A model generated the notes under the pieces. That model saw nothing but the letters and a program-made list of their open reading frames with translations. It was not told the origin of the DNA and did not search any database. The translations under genes were made by a program, and so were the position numbers. Of a stretch of 64,000 nt of DNA, positions 56,140-63,519 are shown one piece after another (position 1 is the first letter of the stretch; every line of letters starts with the position of its first letter). The DNA lies in the NCBI GenBank assembly GCA_934662505.1, contig CAKUKE010000003.1, positions 1-64,000 on the forward strand, in the 5' to 3' direction. Source of the DNA: an uncultured Clostridia bacterium. GTDB lineage: Bacteria > Bacillota > Clostridia > Christensenellales > Aristaeellaceae.

Positions 56140-57111
56140 ATGCTGCATATCGCCATGATCGGCAAGTGGCACGTCCACGCCGAAGGCTATGCCAATGAAA
56201 TGAAAAAAACGCCTTTTGTTCAGGTTGATTATGTGTTCGACGAGGATGCCCAGACCGCCCGTGAGTGGGCAAAGGCGCTGGAATGCACCGCCGCAGAAAG
56301 CTATGAGGCCATTCTGAACGATCCGCAGATCGGCGGCGTGGTCATCTGCACCGCGACCTGCGACCACGAAAAATACATTCTGCCCGCCTGCCGCGCCGGC
56401 AAGGCCGTCTTCACCGAAAAGGTGCTGAGCATTACGGCGGAGGGTGCGGAGGAGATCCGCCGCGCCGTCGTGGAAAACGGCGTATCCTTCGGCATCTCCT
56501 TCCCTCACAAGTGCGATCCCAAACTGATGCGCGCCGCCGAATGGGTAACGGGCGGCAAGCTGGGTCAGGTGACCTATGCCCGGGTACGCAACGTGCACAA
56601 CGGCGCCAGCGCCAACTGGCTGCCCGCCACCTTTTACGACGCAGCGCAGTGCGGCGGCGGCGCCATGATCGATTTGGGCGCCCACCCCATGTACACCCTG
56701 TGCATGCTGCTCGGCCTTCCCGCATCGGTTCAGTCCACCTTTACGCAGGTCATGGGCAAAGGGGTGGAGGACAACGCAGTTTCGCTGCTTCGGTATGAAA
56801 ACGGCGCCATCGGCGTGGCCGAAACGGGCTTCGTTTCCGAAAACAACCCCTACACACTGGAAGTGAGCGGCACCCGGGGCGCGCTGCGCATCTGGAAGGA
56901 TCTGATGGTCTGCTGCCCGGATACCGATAACCAGTGGGTGACGGACTTTGACCTGCCCGACGCGCCGGAAAGCCCCATCGTGCAGTGGGCGCGCTGCGTG
57001 GAGGAAGGCCGTCCCGTGCCTGCCGCCTTCGGCATCGATCAGGCGGTGGAGCTGAGCCGTGTGATGGACGCCGCCTACCGTCCCGCCGCCGGTCAGAGCG
57101 CCGCGGTGTAA
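56140..57111 (+). CDS. Gfo/Idh/MocA-family dehydrogenase
   Basis: A 323-residue oxidoreductase with a short Rossmann start (LHIAMIGKWHVHAEGYA, lacking the usual Gly-rich loop), the FTEKVLS in place of the EKP catalytic lysine motif, then an ATFYDAAQCGGGAMIDLGAHPMYTL C-terminal domain with the Asp-x3-His of the family. Start at 56140 fits CAAGGAGG upstream; the extended -10 TGGTATGAT (56093-56101) supports its own transcript. The atypical NAD loop may indicate a divergent cofactor mode or pseudo-enzyme. Its neighbours suggest sugar metabolism. Confidence 0.78.
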   Translation: MLHIAMIGKWHVHAEGYANEMKKTPFVQVDYVFDEDAQTAREWAKALECTAAESYEAILNDPQIGGVVICTATCDHEKYILPACRAGKAVFTEKVLSITAEGAEEIRRAVVENGVSFGISFPHKCDPKLMRAAEWVTGGKLGQVTYARVRNVHNGASANWLPATFYDAAQCGGGAMIDLGAHPMYTLCMLLGLPASVQSTFTQVMGKGVEDNAVSLLRYENGAIGVAETGFVSENNPYTLEVSGTRGALRIWKDLMVCCPDTDNQWVTDFDLPDAPESPIVQWARCVEEGRPVPAAFGIDQAVELSRVMDAAYRPAAGQSAAV

Positions 57112-57121
57112 TGAGACGGCC

Positions 57122-57598
57122 ATGACGGATCACGCACAAAAGGCGAAAGCACTTTTTCTCTCCGGCTATAACTGCGCCCAGAGCCTGTTGGCCGCCTTTT
57201 GCGACCTGACCGGGCTGACGGAGGAGCAGGCCATGAAAATGGCCTCCTCCATGGGCGGCGGCATGGGGCGGCTCCGGGAAGTGTGCGGCGGATGCACCAG
57301 CGCCTTTCTGGTGCTCGGTCTGCTGTACGGGTACGAGGGGACGGGCGCGGACGGCGGAAAGGCCGCCCACTACGCCCTTATTCAGGATTTCGCCCATCGG
57401 TTTGAAGCGGCGCACGGCAGCTACCTTTGCCGGGATCTGCTTGCCGGCATGCACATTCCCCCCTCCACCGACCCCGTGCCGGAAGAACGTACCCCCGAAT
57501 ACTACCAGCACCGCTACTGCGCCCGGTATATTGAATGGGCCGCCCGGACACTGGACGCGCTCATTGCAGAAAAGGGGCAGCCGGAAGGCCGGGCATAA
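57122..57598 (+). CDS. C_GCAxxG_C_C family redox-type protein
   Basis: A 158-residue protein of the C_GCAxxG_C_C (PF09719) family. The hallmark GYNCAQSLL and GRLREVCGGCTSAFLVLG are intact, with two further Cys near CRDLL and YCARYIEWAA. The family is probably membrane-associated or redox-active and common in anaerobes; its function is unknown. Encoded 10 bases after the Gfo gene. Confidence 0.85.
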   Translation: MTDHAQKAKALFLSGYNCAQSLLAAFCDLTGLTEEQAMKMASSMGGGMGRLREVCGGCTSAFLVLGLLYGYEGTGADGGKAAHYALIQDFAHRFEAAHGSYLCRDLLAGMHIPPSTDPVPEERTPEYYQHRYCARYIEWAARTLDALIAEKGQPEGRA

Positions 57599-57645
57599 GC
57601 CTCCCGCCTGTCTTCCAGAAGGCGCAGCCGATTGTTTCAGCCATC

Positions 57646-57682
57646 AAAAAAGCGTTCCGCCCTGAAAGACGGAACGCTTTTT
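57646..57682. terminator. Bidirectional terminator between the C_GCAxxG_C_C and DegV genes
   Basis: AAAAAAGCGTTCCG (57646-57659) pairs with CGGAACGCTTTTT (57670-57682). It serves converging genes. Confidence 0.85.
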
Positions 57683-57711
57683 CAGTTCATCTTTTCTGCG
57701 AACGTCACCGG

Positions 57712-58599
57712 TCAGTCCACGCGCTCGTCGCCCCAGAAGAACAGCGCCACCGTGCCGGGGCCGGTATGACTGCCGATGGTGGTGCCCACCCAGTTGATCT
57801 CCACCTTCCCGTTCAGGTTCGGGAACGTGCTTTCCACCAGATCGGCCACCGCCCGGGCGTCCTCCATGCAGTCGGACTGGGAAATGTAGCATTTCCCGCT
57901 GTACTTCAGCCCATCCTGCGCATGCTCCTCCATCCGGCGGACAATTTCCCGGATGACCTTTTTCTTGGTGCGCACCTTGGCGCGGGGGATCAGGCGACCC
58001 AGATTATCCATGTTCAGCAGGGGGCAGATGCCCAGAATTTTTCCGAACAGGCCGGCCGTTCTGCTGACACGTCCGCCCCGGATGTAATACTCCAGATCGG
58101 TGGAAAAGAACCAGTGATGCAGCTTCAGCTTGTTTTCTTCCGCCCAGTCCGCCGTTTCATTGATGCTTTTTCCTTCGTCCCGCAAATCGGCCAGACGATC
58201 CATCAGAAGACCGTAGCCGGAAGACGCACCCAGACTGTCCACCAGAATGATCTTGCGCTCCGGGTATTTTTTCAGCAGGATCTCCTGCGCCGTATGGGCG
58301 GAATTGATCACCCCGGAAATGCCGGAGGACAGGCACACGTGGAGCACGTCCTTCCCCTGCGCCAGGAATGATTCAAAATAGGCTTCAAACTCGTCCGCGT
58401 TCACCTGACTGGTCGAGGTCATCTGCCCCTCCGCCATGGCGGCGTAAAACGCCTTGTAGGACATGGTGCGTCCCAGATCGTCCCGGTACTGCTTCCCATC
58501 CAGCGAATAGTGAAACTGAATATAGTGAATGTCCCTTTCTGCAAAGTGCTTGGCAGACAGATCCGCCGTAGAGCAGCAGCTGAGTACGAATTCTGACAT
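57712..58599 (-). CDS. DegV family fatty acid-binding protein
   Basis: A 295-residue DegV protein. DegV proteins (FakB) bind a fatty acid and deliver it to FakA kinase. Landmarks are VLSCCSTADLSAKHF at the start (family: STSDL), SQVNADEFEAYFESFL (the T/S-S-Q-P-like position), HVCLSSGISGVINSA (S-S-G-L/I-S-G), LVDSLGASSGYGLLMDRLA and the GTTIGSHTGPGTVALFF end with the His-x-G-P-G lipid-phosphate site. ATG at 58599 fits the leader; the open frame to 58647 lies past the likely promoter. Confidence 0.92.
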   Translation of the reverse strand: MSEFVLSCCSTADLSAKHFAERDIHYIQFHYSLDGKQYRDDLGRTMSYKAFYAAMAEGQMTSTSQVNADEFEAYFESFLAQGKDVLHVCLSSGISGVINSAHTAQEILLKKYPERKIILVDSLGASSGYGLLMDRLADLRDEGKSINETADWAEENKLKLHHWFFSTDLEYYIRGGRVSRTAGLFGKILGICPLLNMDNLGRLIPRAKVRTKKKVIREIVRRMEEHAQDGLKYSGKCYISQSDCMEDARAVADLVESTFPNLNGKVEINWVGTTIGSHTGPGTVALFFWGDERVD

Positions 58600-58640
58600 A
58601 TTTTTGCGCCTCCCGCGTGTTTTTTTCGTCTGTCTCCCCT

Positions 58641-58675
58641 TTGACAAAACTGCTATTATACTTTAAAATAATAGC
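58641..58675. promoter_or_regulatory. Divergent promoter region with palindromic operator
   Basis: On plus strand TTGACA (58641-58646), 17 bases, TAAAAT (58664-58669) faces the TetR gene. On minus strand TATAAT (58655-58660) faces degV. GCTATTAT (58652-58659) and ATAATAGC (58668-58675) form a perfect 8-base inverted repeat with 8 bases between, lying over both -10 regions. This is the size and position of a TetR-family operator. Confidence 0.75.
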
Positions 58676-58753
58676 GGAAACAGAAGCCGGTTGCAATAAC
58701 AGTTTCCGTTTTTTTGCAAGGTAACGTGACATTTTTGCAAGGGGGTGTTCAGG

Positions 58754-59347
58754 GTGGACAAGCGTATTCAAAAGACCTGCCGCAATCTCAAGCAGACGCT
58801 CACATCCCTGCTGGGACGCAAGCCCTTCGAGGATATTACCGTGACCGAACTGTGCGAAACAGCTGCCACCAGCCGCATCACCTTTTATTCTCATTATGAG
58901 GACAAATATGCGCTGGCAGACGAATGGGTCAACGATATCGTGGACAGCGCCATGCAGGACTTTGACGCGCTGCAGAAGCAGAACAACCCCAAGGGCGACC
59001 CGGTGGCAGGCATGGAAAACATTCTGGAAGCCATTTTGAATCTGTGCCACCTGCATAAAAACGTCCTGAAACACGTTAACCGCACCGAAAGCACCTACCT
59101 GTTCGAATCCCTGTACGCTTCGGCGACAGAGTGCGTGCAGCGGCAGTTTCAGCGCCTGTGCGCCCACCTGCCGGACAAGCAGGACATCAAACGATTGACC
59201 GCCTTTGTCTGCAACGGCATGTGGGGCTTTGTGGAAGAATGCCGGGCGCAGAAATGCTCCTTTGAAAGCATCAAAACCGAAGCCCGTCAGCTGCTCAAAA
59301 GCATGCTCAGCGCCGGTGCCATGCTGCGCGTTGCCCCCGCCGTGTAA
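58754..59347 (+). CDS. TetR-family transcriptional regulator
   Basis: A 197-residue TetR regulator. The HTH is FEDITVTELCETAATSRITFYSHYEDKYAL (about 27-56), and the rest is the all-helical ligand domain (TetR_C_33-like). The GTG at 58754 is preferred because AAGGGGG lies 8 bases ahead; GTG at 58745 is inside that site. It is divergent from degV with a shared palindrome, so it likely controls itself and degV, perhaps sensing a fatty acid or other lipid. A terminator follows at 59371. Confidence 0.88.
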   Translation: MDKRIQKTCRNLKQTLTSLLGRKPFEDITVTELCETAATSRITFYSHYEDKYALADEWVNDIVDSAMQDFDALQKQNNPKGDPVAGMENILEAILNLCHLHKNVLKHVNRTESTYLFESLYASATECVQRQFQRLCAHLPDKQDIKRLTAFVCNGMWGFVEECRAQKCSFESIKTEARQLLKSMLSAGAMLRVAPAV

Positions 59348-59370
59348 CCCCCCTGCATTCTACCATTGCG

Positions 59371-59406
59371 CCGCTTCCGTCTTTCGGAGGCGGTTTTTCT
59401 TTTTTC
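59371..59406 (+). terminator. Terminator of the TetR gene
   Basis: CCGCTTCCG pairs with CGGAGGCGG, followed by TTTTTCTTTTTT. Confidence 0.85.
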
Positions 59407-59512
59407 AGCCGCGCCGCCGGCAGACAGCCGGCAATGTCCCTCAACGGCCGATATTCCGCACGGGGCGTCAGATTACAGGCGCGCCTTTCCGCATTGAAAA
59501 CCGGATCAACAG

Positions 59513-59535
59513 AAAAAAGGCGCGCAATGCGCGCC
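59513..59535 (-). terminator. Terminator downstream of the NrdD-tail-like gene
   Basis: Minus reading GGCGCGC-ATT-GCGCGCC followed by TTTTTTC. The 130 bases between it and the gene's stop codon hold no other gene that I see. Confidence 0.75.
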
Positions 59536-59665
59536 TCAGCCTTTCAATGAAGAAAGCTGGCAAAAAGCAGAAATCCACGGAAGGACAGCGAACCTTTCCC
59601 AAAAGACAGTTCTCCCCCCGTCCTTCGTACCGCACCGTGGCAGAACGTTCGCACAGGATCCGGTT

Positions 59666-59935
59666 TTACGCCACGTTATGCTTGACGCGGTCGTGTTCTT
59701 CCGCGCGCTTGGCGTTATTGAACCGATCCAGCGTCCCGACCAGATACCCCGTAATGCGGCGGATACGCTGAAACGGCACGTCGCCAAAGTCATAGGACAG
59801 ATCCACATATTCTCCATCCACATGAATATCAATGCCCAGCGGCGTACGGCCGTATTTTTCACGGGCACGCGCCACATAGGCGTCAATTTCCTTCTGACCG
59901 ATTTCACCGCCGGTAATGCGCACCTGACAAGCCAT
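59666..59935 (-). CDS. Small protein resembling the C-terminal tail of anaerobic ribonucleotide reductase (NrdD)
   Basis: An 89-residue soluble protein. Residues 1-50 (VRITGGEIGQKEIDAYVARA and on to LSYDF) are alpha/beta and unassigned. The last 35 residues (FQRIRRITGYLVGTLDRFN then NAKRAEEHDRVKH) match the conserved end of class III NrdD, where the glycyl-radical domain's final part reads RxxGYL...FN..K..E...RVKH. The Cys pairs of NrdD's zinc ribbon and the glycyl-radical motif are absent, so it cannot be a reductase by itself. It begins at ATG with AAAGGGAGG upstream. It has its own terminator and no nrdG nearby. Function unknown. Confidence 0.6.
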   Translation of the reverse strand: MACQVRITGGEIGQKEIDAYVARAREKYGRTPLGIDIHVDGEYVDLSYDFGDVPFQRIRRITGYLVGTLDRFNNAKRAEEHDRVKHNVA

Positions 59936-60083
59936 AGCAATTCCTCCCTTTTTGATGCTTCGTGGATATTATACCACTGTTTGTGGATACAGAAACAGAA
60001 AAAACACCAGATCCTGTATTTTTTCCGTATCATGTTTTTCCTGCCGTGCACATAGGCTGAAAGAGGAAAGGGAGGTATGTCCT

Positions 60084-60380
60084 ATGGAAAAACAGGAAAA
60101 CCCGGTCAAGACCCGCCCCGCTCCCGTCCCGTCCGCCCATACGCTGCATCTGGAAAGCAGGCAGAAGGCCGCGCTGTCGGGGGTTCGGGAGGTGCTGGCT
60201 TTCGACGAAAATCAGGTATCCCTTTTGACCGACAGCGGCGAAATCACCCTCGGCGGTCAGGGGCTCCACGTGACCCGGCTCATGCTGGAGGAAGGACAGT
60301 TGACCGTAGAAGGCCGGCTGGACAGCATTGAGTACGCCGATGAGCGCCCCCGCCGCGGGCTCTGGCGCAGGGGCGGCTGA
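60084..60380 (+). CDS. yabP: Spore protein YabP
   Basis: A 98-residue YabP-family protein, needed for spore coat/cortex development. HTLHLESRQKAALSGVREV, DENQVSLLTDSGEITLGGQGLHV and LTVEGRLDSIEYAD are the family pattern. The ATG at 60084 has GGGAGG 8 bases ahead; the ATG at 60077 in another frame is too close. First gene of the classical yabP-yabQ-divIC order. Confidence 0.92.
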   Translation: MEKQENPVKTRPAPVPSAHTLHLESRQKAALSGVREVLAFDENQVSLLTDSGEITLGGQGLHVTRLMLEEGQLTVEGRLDSIEYADERPRRGLWRRGG

Positions 60381-60385
60381 TTTTC

Positions 60386-60763
60386 ATGAGCGAGCAGGCG
60401 CTGTTTACCGGCACGCCCCTGCAGCCAGTCGCCTTTTTATGGTGTCTGGCCGCAGGCGGAGGGACAGGCGTGCTTTTCTGTATGCTTCAGGCGCTTCGCA
60501 GCCGTTTTCCGCGTTTTCTTCGACCGTTGGCCGACGCGGTGCTGGGCTGCTGCGCCGCAGGGCTGTGCGTGCTGGCGCTTGCCCTTGGCGGCGAGGAACG
60601 GCTGCGCTGGTATGCGCTGCTGGGCATGACGCTGGGCTTTGTCCTGTCCGCAGGCGCCGTGCTGGGCATCTGGCATTTTCTCTTCCACAGGCAAAAAAAC
60701 GGCCCCCGTCAGGCAGGAACTTCCTTCCACGCGCCGAAAAAGAAAGAGGATAAACTGCCCTGA
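60386..60763 (+). CDS. yabQ: Spore cortex protein YabQ
   Basis: A 125-residue integral membrane protein with about 4 helices, following yabP by 5 bases. It matches YabQ in size, in the N-terminal FLWCLAAGGGTGVLFCMLQALR block and in position. YabQ localises to the forespore membrane and is needed for cortex formation in Bacillus. The tail is Lys-rich. Confidence 0.85.
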   Translation: MSEQALFTGTPLQPVAFLWCLAAGGGTGVLFCMLQALRSRFPRFLRPLADAVLGCCAAGLCVLALALGGEERLRWYALLGMTLGFVLSAGAVLGIWHFLFHRQKNGPRQAGTSFHAPKKKEDKLP

Positions 60764-60784
60764 CGGGCGTCGGAGGTTTGCGCC

Positions 60785-61144
60785 ATGCCTCATGCTTCCC
60801 GCTTTCTGCACCGGCTGATGGAAAAACGGATCGGCCTTTTCCCCGTTGCCGTGCTCACCTTTGTCATCGTCGCGGCAACGTTCGTATGCATCCGTCAGTT
60901 CAATCAGGATACGACTTATTTAGAGGATGTGAAGGCCAAAACCCGGCTGGAGCAGATCGAACTGGAAAATAAAAAAAGCACCCTGCAACAGGAGCTTTCC
61001 GTCAAGGATACGGATAACTACATCATGAATACCGCCCGCAGCCTGTACGGCTACCTGATGCCCGGAGAGATCCGCTTTCAGGTGACCAACATCGACGATT
61101 TGTACGCCGAGCCCGAAGCGATCGTCGTGGAGGAAGGACAATGA
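60785..61144 (+). CDS. divIC: Septum formation initiator DivIC/FtsB-like
   Basis: A 119-residue bitopic protein: cytosolic start, one helix (about 17-36, GLFPVAVLTFVIVAATFVCI), then an extracellular coiled coil (LEQIELENKKSTLQQEL) and the conserved end YIMNTARSLYGYLMPGEIRF (family: E..AR..LG...PGE). It takes part in the FtsL-DivIB-DivIC division complex. GGAGG lies before the ATG. The order yabP-yabQ-divIC matches Bacillus. Confidence 0.92.
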   Translation: MPHASRFLHRLMEKRIGLFPVAVLTFVIVAATFVCIRQFNQDTTYLEDVKAKTRLEQIELENKKSTLQQELSVKDTDNYIMNTARSLYGYLMPGEIRFQVTNIDDLYAEPEAIVVEEGQ

Positions 61145-62034
61145 TCGCCGCCGCCATTACCATCGGTTCCAATTCCACCCGCATGCTGACGGCGCGGTGC
61201 GGCTGCGTCCTGACGCCCCTTGTCCGCGGCCGGGAAGAAACCCGGCTTATGATGGGGCTGGACGAAAACGGTTTTCTCACCCAGGACGCCATGGCGCGCA
61301 CCGTCGCAGCCGTACTCCGGCTGCAGCAGCAGGCCGCGGCGGCAGGGGCGGAGCAGATCGCCCTGATGGCCACCAGCGCCACCCGGGACGCTCGGAATGC
61401 GGACGATTTCGCCCGTCGGCTTTTGACCGCCACCGGGCTTGAAATGACCGTCCTCTCCGGCGGGGAGGAAGCCGCGCTGGCCTTTCGCGCCGTCGCGGGG
61501 CTGTCCCGCCGGCTGGTCATGGACGTGGGCGGCGGTTCCACCGAACTGACCTACGGCGACCGTGGCGTGGTCCTGCATGCCTCCAGCGCGCAGGTCGGCG
61601 CATCCCGGCTGCTGAAAATTCAGCCCATCGCCTCTCTGGAGGACGCGCGTCAGGTGTACGAGCTGGCACTGCAGGGGTTGGAAAAGGACGTCGCCCGGCT
61701 GCACCCGCTGCTCAGAGGCGGCTGTGAGGGGCTGACCGGTCTCGGCGGCGCCTGCACCACCGCCGCAGCCATGCTGATGGCGTCGGACGGGCGTACCGGC
61801 GATACGGACGGTTACCGGGTCACCCTTGCGCAGGCGCAGGCGCTTCTGCATATGCTGGCGCCTCTGTCGCCGGAGGCGCGCAAGGCCGTGCCCGGGCTGC
61901 CCGAAAGCCGGGTGCTGCACATGCCCCACGGACTGTGCATTCTCATCGCGGTCATGACGCTGACCGGGCTTGACGCGCTGACCGTCTCCACCCGCACCAA
62001 TCTGGACGGCTATCTGATGGGCCTCTGCTCATAA
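61141..62034 (+). CDS. ppx: Ppx/GppA-family exopolyphosphatase
   Basis: A 297-residue ASKHA-fold phosphatase hydrolysing polyphosphate or pppGpp. It has the phosphate-1 loop ITIGSNSTRMLTA at the start, ATSATRDARNA, VLSGGEEAALAF and VMDVGGGSTELTYG (phosphate 2), and the LTGLGGACTTAAAM loop. The C-terminal HD domain of long forms is missing, as usual in Gram-positive short forms. ATGA overlap (4 bases) with divIC. Confidence 0.9.
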   Translation: MIAAAITIGSNSTRMLTARCGCVLTPLVRGREETRLMMGLDENGFLTQDAMARTVAAVLRLQQQAAAAGAEQIALMATSATRDARNADDFARRLLTATGLEMTVLSGGEEAALAFRAVAGLSRRLVMDVGGGSTELTYGDRGVVLHASSAQVGASRLLKIQPIASLEDARQVYELALQGLEKDVARLHPLLRGGCEGLTGLGGACTTAAAMLMASDGRTGDTDGYRVTLAQAQALLHMLAPLSPEARKAVPGLPESRVLHMPHGLCILIAVMTLTGLDALTVSTRTNLDGYLMGLCS

Positions 62035-62202
62035 ATCGTCCGCATCCTGCGTCGGCTCCAACCCGTCCTTGGGGGTACCCGTGTAGCTACCCAGCACATC
62101 GCTGTTGCTCTCCATGCTGATGAGCGCCATGATCCCCCTTTTGGTCTTTCCCTGTTCTTCCGCACCGGCATGTCGTTTTTTTCTGTCAGGCACCGTGGTC
62201 AT
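62029..62202 (-). CDS. Small clostridial protein ending GSYTGTP...QDADDL
   Basis: A 57-residue protein on the minus strand. Its first half is basic (PDRKKRHAGAEEQGKTKRG) and its second half is acidic: ALISMESNSDVLGSYTGTPK ... EPTQDADDL. I recall very short clostridial proteins with this GSYTGTP-acidic end; their function is unknown. The stop overlaps the last 3 coding bases and stop of ppx in antisense. AAGGAGG is only 2 bases before the ATG, so the start may be the internal ATG at residue 25. Confidence 0.6.
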   Translation of the reverse strand: MTTVPDRKKRHAGAEEQGKTKRGIMALISMESNSDVLGSYTGTPKDGLEPTQDADDL

Positions 62203-62253
62203 CGCCTCCTTTTCAACGCACTTAGTGTGCGCCGCACCGGCTTTTTTATGCCC

Positions 62254-62279
62254 ACGGCGTTGCCGGCACGCCGTTTTTT
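62254..62279 (+). terminator. Terminator of the yabP-ppx operon
   Basis: ACGGCGT-TGCCGGC-ACGCCGT followed by TTTTT. Confidence 0.7.
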
Positions 62280-62322
62280 CATAAAAAAATGAAAAAAAGC
62301 CTGAAAAAACGAACTTCCCCTA

Positions 62323-62351
62323 TGGTCAGACCTGCGATAATGTGCTAAAAT
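62323..62351 (+). promoter_or_regulatory. Promoter of pepP-efp
   Basis: TGGTCA (62323-62328), 17 bases, TAAAAT (62346-62351). Confidence 0.5.
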
Positions 62352-62388
62352 ACAACGTGGCGTATTTTCACGCCGTAGGAGGCAAACA

Positions 62389-63456
62389 ATGAATCGTGTG
62401 CAAAAGCTGTTGGACGCTGCCCACATTCAGCCGGGCGAGGGAATTCTGATCCATAAACCGTCCAACATTTATTACCTGAGCGGTTATACAGGCGAAGGCC
62501 TTCTGGCACTTGGGGAAGGGCTTTCCGCCATCGTAACGGATTTCCGCTACACCGAGCAGGCGGGGCGTCAGGCGCCCGAATGCACCTGCCACATGGTCGA
62601 AAAGGGCATCAGCCATGAAAAGCTGGCCGCACGCCTGTTCGCGGAAAAGGGAATTACCCGGGTACGGTTCGAAGCGGACGAGGTGACCGTAGAGGGCTTT
62701 GAACAGATGCAGCAGGAAATGCCCGGCATCGAATTCGCACCTCTGAACGGTGTACCCGAGGAAATCCGCAAGGTCAAGGAGCCCTGCGAGGTCGCCTTCA
62801 TTGAGGAAGCCTGCAGTATTTCCTGCGACGCGTTTGAAGACATTCTGACCTTTGTCCGTCCCGGCATGACGGAGCGTCAGGTGCAGCTGCATCTGGACTA
62901 CAAAATGCTGGAGCTGGGCGCAGAGGGGCTGGCCTTCAATACCATCGCCGCCGCAGGTGAAAACGGCAGCCTGCCTCATGCCATTCCGGGCGACCGGGTC
63001 ATTGAAAAGGGCGACATGCTCACGCTGGACTTCGGCGCCAAAAAGCATGGTTACTGCGCGGACATGACCCGTACCTTTGCCATCGGTCAGCCCAGCGCGG
63101 AAATGAAGCGCATTTACGACACGGTTCTCTCTGCGCAGGAAGCCTGTCAGGCCATGCTGGCGCCCGGCGTCAACTGCAAGGCGGTCGATGCCCACGCCCG
63201 GGAGATCATTGACGGTGCCGGTTATCAGGGGCGCTTCGGTCATGGTCTGGGGCATGGCGTCGGCATCGACATTCACGAATCGCCCCGGCTCTCACAGAGC
63301 TGCGACGAGGATCTGGTGGCCGGCCACATCGTGACGGTGGAACCCGGCATCTACGTTCCTGGTCTGGGCGGCGTACGCATTGAAAACACCTGCGTCATCA
63401 CCCCTGATGGGGCACGCACGCTGGTTCGCGCGCCCAAGCAACTGATTATTTTGTGA
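62389..63456 (+). CDS. pepP: Xaa-Pro aminopeptidase (M24 family)
   Basis: A 355-residue metallopeptidase releasing N-terminal residues before Pro. The creatinase-type N-terminal domain (about 1-125) is followed by the pita-bread domain with metal ligands: MLTLDFGAKKHGYCADMTRTF (two Asp), GHGLGHGVGIDIHE (His), TVEPGIYVPGLGGVRIENT (two Glu). GGAGG precedes the ATG. In many Firmicutes this gene is directly upstream of efp, as here. Confidence 0.93.
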   Translation: MNRVQKLLDAAHIQPGEGILIHKPSNIYYLSGYTGEGLLALGEGLSAIVTDFRYTEQAGRQAPECTCHMVEKGISHEKLAARLFAEKGITRVRFEADEVTVEGFEQMQQEMPGIEFAPLNGVPEEIRKVKEPCEVAFIEEACSISCDAFEDILTFVRPGMTERQVQLHLDYKMLELGAEGLAFNTIAAAGENGSLPHAIPGDRVIEKGDMLTLDFGAKKHGYCADMTRTFAIGQPSAEMKRIYDTVLSAQEACQAMLAPGVNCKAVDAHAREIIDGAGYQGRFGHGLGHGVGIDIHESPRLSQSCDEDLVAGHIVTVEPGIYVPGLGGVRIENTCVITPDGARTLVRAPKQLIIL

Positions 63457-63519
63457 TCGACAGGAATCATTCCTGACTTTCAACGATTTCGCATCTGAAA
63501 AAATGGAGGAGTACACAGC

